From Chloroflexota bacterium (lineage in GTDB: Bacteria > Chloroflexota > Chloroflexia > QHBQ01 > JADMIH01): DNA of 17,611 nt. Positions 15,429 to 17,611 of the stretch are shown piece by piece. The stretch spans positions 1-17,611 of the forward strand of contig JADMIH010000078.1 of assembly GCA_015478675.1 (NCBI GenBank), in the 5' to 3' direction. The stretch's first letter is position 1; each line of letters begins with the position of its first letter. The notes beneath the pieces are model-generated. The model searched no databases and had not been told where the DNA came from. It saw nothing but the letters and a program-made list of their open reading frames with translations. The translations under genes and the position numbers were made by a program.

Positions 15429-16646
15429 ATGATAGTGCCTGACACCAAGCCCAATCCCAAGCCCAATCCCAAGCCCAATCCCAAGCCTAAGGCAAAGAGC
15501 AAGCACAGAGAAGACAGAGAAAACGACCTGTCCCTGGCGGCGAGAGAGCCTGAGATGGAGAGAAAGCTAGAGAAAGAGTTGGCGGCCAGCGGCTATCAGG
15601 AGTTCCTGGTCGAGATCAAGCAACGGATTCAAGAGGCGCAGGTTCGGGCGGCGCTCGCCGTCAACCGCGAGCTGGTGCTCCTCTACTGGCAGATCGGGCG
15701 GGACATTCTGCGCAGGCAGGGAGAACAGGGCTGGGGTGGCAAGGTGATCGACCGACTGGCTGCCGATCTGCGGCGGGCCTTCCCTGAGGTAAGCGGCTTT
15801 TCAAAACGCAACCTCCAATATATGCGCGCTTTCGCCGGCGCCTACCCTGAAGAAGCATTTGTGCAACAAGCCGTTGCACAAATACCCTGGGGTCACAATA
15901 CCACCTTACTCGATGCTGTAAAAGACCCAGCCGAGCGAGCCTGGTATATCCACAAGACTATCGAGAATGGTTGGAGCCGCAATATCCTGGTGCATCAAAT
16001 AGTGAGCGGACTCTACCATCGCCAGGGCAAAGCCCTCGACAACTTCGCCTCTGTGTTGCCACCCCCCGACTCTGATCTCACCCGCCAACTCCTTAAGGAC
16101 CCGTACAACTTCGACTTTCTGACGTTGAGCCAGCAGGCGCAGGAGCGCGAATTGCACCACGGTCTCATCGCTCATATCCGCGAATTCCTGCTGGAACTAG
16201 GCAAGGGGTTCGCATATGTAGGCAGCGAGTATCCGTTGGAAGTTGAGGGCCGTGAATATCGTTTGGACATCCTTTTCTATCACCTACATCTGCGCTGCTT
16301 CGTCATCATAGAACTGAAGCCGGGAGAGTTCGAGCCTGAGTACGCGGGCAAGATGAACTTCTACCTATCGGCGGTAGACGACCAGCTTCGCAACCCGACG
16401 GATGGACCCAGCATCGGCATCATTCTGTGCAGAAGCCGCAACCGTCTGATCGTAGAATACGCGCTGAGGGACATGAGCAAACCCATCAGTGTTTCCGAGT
16501 ACCTGCTCAATCTCCTGCCCGAGCTACCCGCCCCACTGAGCGGTAGCCTCCCCACAGTGGAGGAATTGGAGGAGTTGGAGTCTGAGCTTGGCGGGGGAGA
16601 GGCAGAAGGATCAGAGACACCCGCAGAGGACGAGAGCGAACGCTGA
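15429..16646 (+). CDS. DUF1016/YhcG-family PDDEXK nuclease
   Basis: 405 aa. The N-terminal KPNP repeats (residues 7-20) come from a 12-bp tandem repeat. Next is the DUF1016 N-terminal domain (~50-220: VNRELVLLYWQIGRDIL, then FPEVSGFSKRNLQYMRAFA, IPWGHN), which is probably DNA-binding. The PDDEXK nuclease domain (~240-370) has D280 (YRLDILFY), E295-L-K297 (VIIELKPGEF) and a downstream GKMNFYLS motif. The catalytic set is complete. A Glu-rich tail ends the protein. Family members occur on mobile elements and in defence-gene clusters, but the reaction of this one is not established. AAGGGA just before the ATG serves as ribosome-binding site. It is the first gene of a two-gene rightward unit. Confidence 0.9.
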   Translation: MIVPDTKPNPKPNPKPNPKPKAKSKHREDRENDLSLAAREPEMERKLEKELAASGYQEFLVEIKQRIQEAQVRAALAVNRELVLLYWQIGRDILRRQGEQGWGGKVIDRLAADLRRAFPEVSGFSKRNLQYMRAFAGAYPEEAFVQQAVAQIPWGHNTTLLDAVKDPAERAWYIHKTIENGWSRNILVHQIVSGLYHRQGKALDNFASVLPPPDSDLTRQLLKDPYNFDFLTLSQQAQERELHHGLIAHIREFLLELGKGFAYVGSEYPLEVEGREYRLDILFYHLHLRCFVIIELKPGEFEPEYAGKMNFYLSAVDDQLRNPTDGPSIGIILCRSRNRLIVEYALRDMSKPISVSEYLLNLLPELPAPLSGSLPTVEELEELESELGGGEAEGSETPAEDESER

Positions 16647-16668
16647 AATCCAAAAGGCAAGAGGAACA

Positions 16669-17343
16669 ATGCCCGAGACAATGCCTGAGAGGACTACCGT
16701 CCATCACCTGAAAGTGAGCCTGGATGGCATCTATCCAACTATCTGGCGACGTCTAGCGGTGCCAAGCACGACAACGCTGGCTGATCTTCACATGATCCTG
16801 CAGATCGCCCTGGGCTGGGAAGGCTATCACCTGCACGAGTTCCACGTTTTGTTTGATGCTCGCTTCGGTATGGGTAACCTGGTGCAGGGTCAGGCGGCTG
16901 AAAGGGCCACCCTGCAGGAGATTGCCGGCTGGGAGGGTGCTCGGCTGCGGTATGTGTATGACCTGGGAGACTACTGGGAGCACACAATCTTTGTTGAGCG
17001 GATCGGCAGGCTTGCGCCCAAGCCAAACACTAACTATCCGCGCTGTCTGGCCGGTGCCCGAGCTGTACCACCGGAGGACTGTGGCGGGCCGGAGAATTAC
17101 ATGGCAATGCTGCGACGCCGACAATCCCGGTTATCTCGGCAGATCAGACAAACCAGGCTAGCTGGGCAAACTGGGCAGTCAGGGAAATCCTCGACAACCG
17201 GAACATCTCGACGAACGGCACCCAATACAGCGCGCAACGCCAGCTTCGATCCAACCGCCTTTGACCGCGATGAAATCAATCAACAACTGAGCAACTGGCA
17301 GAGAAGTGCCACGGAATCCGCCGCCGAGTCGGACGATCTGTAG
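16669..17343 (+). CDS. pRiA4b ORF-3-like protein
   Basis: 224 aa from ATG 16669, 22 bp after the nuclease stop, with GAGGA just upstream; a start at 16588 inside the nuclease gene is unlikely. The fold family (named after a plasmid pRiA4b ORF) is recognised by LKVSLDGIYPTIWRRLAVP (~12-30), LADLHMILQIALGWEGYHLHEF (~35-56), YVYDLGDYWEHTIFVE (~92-107), and the C-terminal CLAGARAVPPEDCGGPENY motif. Its molecular role is unknown. A Ser/Arg/Gln/Thr-rich insert (~145-185) interrupts the normal end of the domain. Spacing and direction make it an operon partner of the nuclease. Confidence 0.88.
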   Translation: MPETMPERTTVHHLKVSLDGIYPTIWRRLAVPSTTTLADLHMILQIALGWEGYHLHEFHVLFDARFGMGNLVQGQAAERATLQEIAGWEGARLRYVYDLGDYWEHTIFVERIGRLAPKPNTNYPRCLAGARAVPPEDCGGPENYMAMLRRRQSRLSRQIRQTRLAGQTGQSGKSSTTGTSRRTAPNTARNASFDPTAFDRDEINQQLSNWQRSATESAAESDDL

Positions 17344-17490
17344 TGCTAACCAGGCGTCCGATTTCATAGGGGCGACAAACAGCGAGAGTGGTTACCTTAA
17401 CCTATCCTCTCCAATCTATCCTCCGCTCAAACAAGCGGTAAGCTTGCTACGGTACAATCTACTGTGTGAGCAGAAGACAGGCGGGCGGAT
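17344..17490. other. Gene-free stretch before the right end
   Basis: There is no gene. A weak hairpin CCGCT-CAAACA-AGCGG near 17422-17437 could help terminate the nuclease operon before the right end; there is no T-run. Confidence 0.3.
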
Positions 17491-17556
17491 TGGTTCATAT
17501 ATGAACCAGTGACAAGCGAAATCGCAAATCAGTGCCACTCGAAATTAAACGTGACA
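17491..17556 (-). repeat. Transposon right end: three TniA-type repeats plus inner palindrome
   Basis: Read inward on the minus strand: TGTCAC at 17556-17551, TGGCAC at 17537-17532, TGTCAC at 17514-17509 (spacings 19 and 23 bp), then the perfect 18-bp palindrome TGGTTCATATATGAACCA at 17491-17508. These correspond to left-end units 1, 4 and 5, including the spacings and the ATTTGCG motif of the middle unit. Left units 2 and 3 have no counterpart, so the ends are asymmetric (5 versus 3). Confidence 0.85.
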
Positions 17557-17561
17557 TCTCA
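17557..17561. repeat. Target-site duplication, right copy
   Basis: TCTCA directly outside the terminal GTGACA at 17551-17556. It is identical to the left copy at 72-76. Five bp is the usual length for Tn7/Tn5053/Mu-type elements. Confidence 0.85.
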
Positions 17562-17611
17562 CATCTCTTCGTGACTGGCAAGGAGGCGACGCACGGCTTA
17601 CAGAGCCATCT
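17562..17611. other. Right flanking DNA
   Basis: Fifty bases outside the element, too short to identify. Joined to the left flank through one TCTCA, the frame GDLSHLFVTGKEATHGLQSH is open, but a TAG lies directly upstream, so an interrupted gene is not shown. Confidence 0.3.

Larger units (their letters stand above)
77..17556. mobile_element. Complete Tn7/Tn5053-like (TniA/TniB) transposon with cargo
   Basis: The element starts at the TGTCAC at 77 and ends at its inverted copy GTGACA at 17551-17556. TCTCA lies immediately outside both ends, the 5-bp duplication expected of TnsB/TniA-family transposases. Both ends carry arrays of TGTCAC-like sites pointing inward. The transposition genes (tniA, tniB and a third gene) sit at the left and are read toward the left end. 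Cargo fills 5.4-17.3 kb. No TnsA-type endonuclease or TniQ is visible, so transposition is probably replicative, as in Tn5053/Tn402, and would need a resolvase; the tyrosine recombinase at 14007-15131 is the only candidate. Intact ends, a perfect target duplication and open tniA/tniB frames suggest a recent insertion. Confidence 0.9.

Noticed and set aside
77..17556. CRISPR-associated transposon (CAST)
   Set aside because: The end repeats resemble those of type V-K CAST, but no Cas12k or Cascade gene, CRISPR array, tracrRNA-like region or TniQ is visible.
17562..17611. Interrupted host gene at the insertion point
   Set aside because: The rejoined frame is open on the right, but a TAG lies just upstream on the left, and too little flank is available.

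Overview
The window is almost entirely one complete transposon. Its ends are at 77 and 17556 (17,480 bp), bounded by a perfect 5-bp target duplication (TCTCA at 72-76 and 17557-17561). Each end carries TGTCAC-type repeats about 19-23 bp apart, five on the left and three on the right. Each set closes on the inner side with a near-identical 18-bp palindrome. This is the end architecture of the Tn7/Tn5053 (TnsB/TniA) superfamily. The host is probably a member of the Chloroflexota, most likely Ktedonobacteria. That inference rests on mid-range GC, the ECF-sigma/anti-sigma gene style, the secreted-protein types and the many low-complexity inserts in proteins; no rRNA or housekeeping gene is present to confirm it.

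Layout. 77-186: left end. 517-5124 (minus): transposition operon tniA-tniB-X, with overlapping or nearly touching genes. TniA is a DDE transposase with D-35-E spacing and TniB is an AAA+ ATPase. The third gene sits where tniQ normally lies but does not look like TniQ. It appears co-linear with TniA along its whole length, has lost the catalytic acidic residues, and keeps a Mu-type C-terminal beta-barrel. No TnsA, TniQ, serine resolvase, Cas protein or CRISPR array is visible.

5409-8084 (minus): three exported proteins (a beta/gamma-crystallin-like protein, a golvesin/CBM-like protein, and an unrecognised PepSY-like protein). 8397-9896 (minus): an ECF sigma factor followed by a membrane-anchored thioredoxin whose cytoplasmic N-terminus resembles an anti-sigma factor. 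10108-10806 (minus): a LuxR/NarL-type regulator with a receiver domain stripped of its phosphorylation residues. 11313-13401 (minus): an OmpR-type response regulator and its histidine kinase.

The cargo appears to be wired together. Four leftward promoters (upstream of the crystallin-like gene, the PepSY-like gene, the pseudo-receiver regulator and the two-component operon) share the exact arrangement CTTAAC-N4-TCTTTAT-N11-(-10 hexamer). The first three also carry the dyad GTACTTTGGTAC exactly 18 bp further upstream. This looks like a self-contained regulon carried by the transposon, probably controlled by its own response regulator and perhaps by the pseudo-receiver protein.

14007-15131 (plus): an XerC/D-type tyrosine recombinase. 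A dif-like palindrome (9-6-9, inner ATAA-N6-TTAT) lies 134 bp before its start and a perfect 15-bp inverted repeat lies right after its stop. In an element with no TnsA, which should transpose replicatively, this is a plausible cointegrate-resolution module. 15429-17343 (plus): a PDDEXK nuclease of the DUF1016/YhcG family and a pRiA4b ORF-3-like protein, probably cargo with a defence or mobile-element role. 17491-17556: right end.
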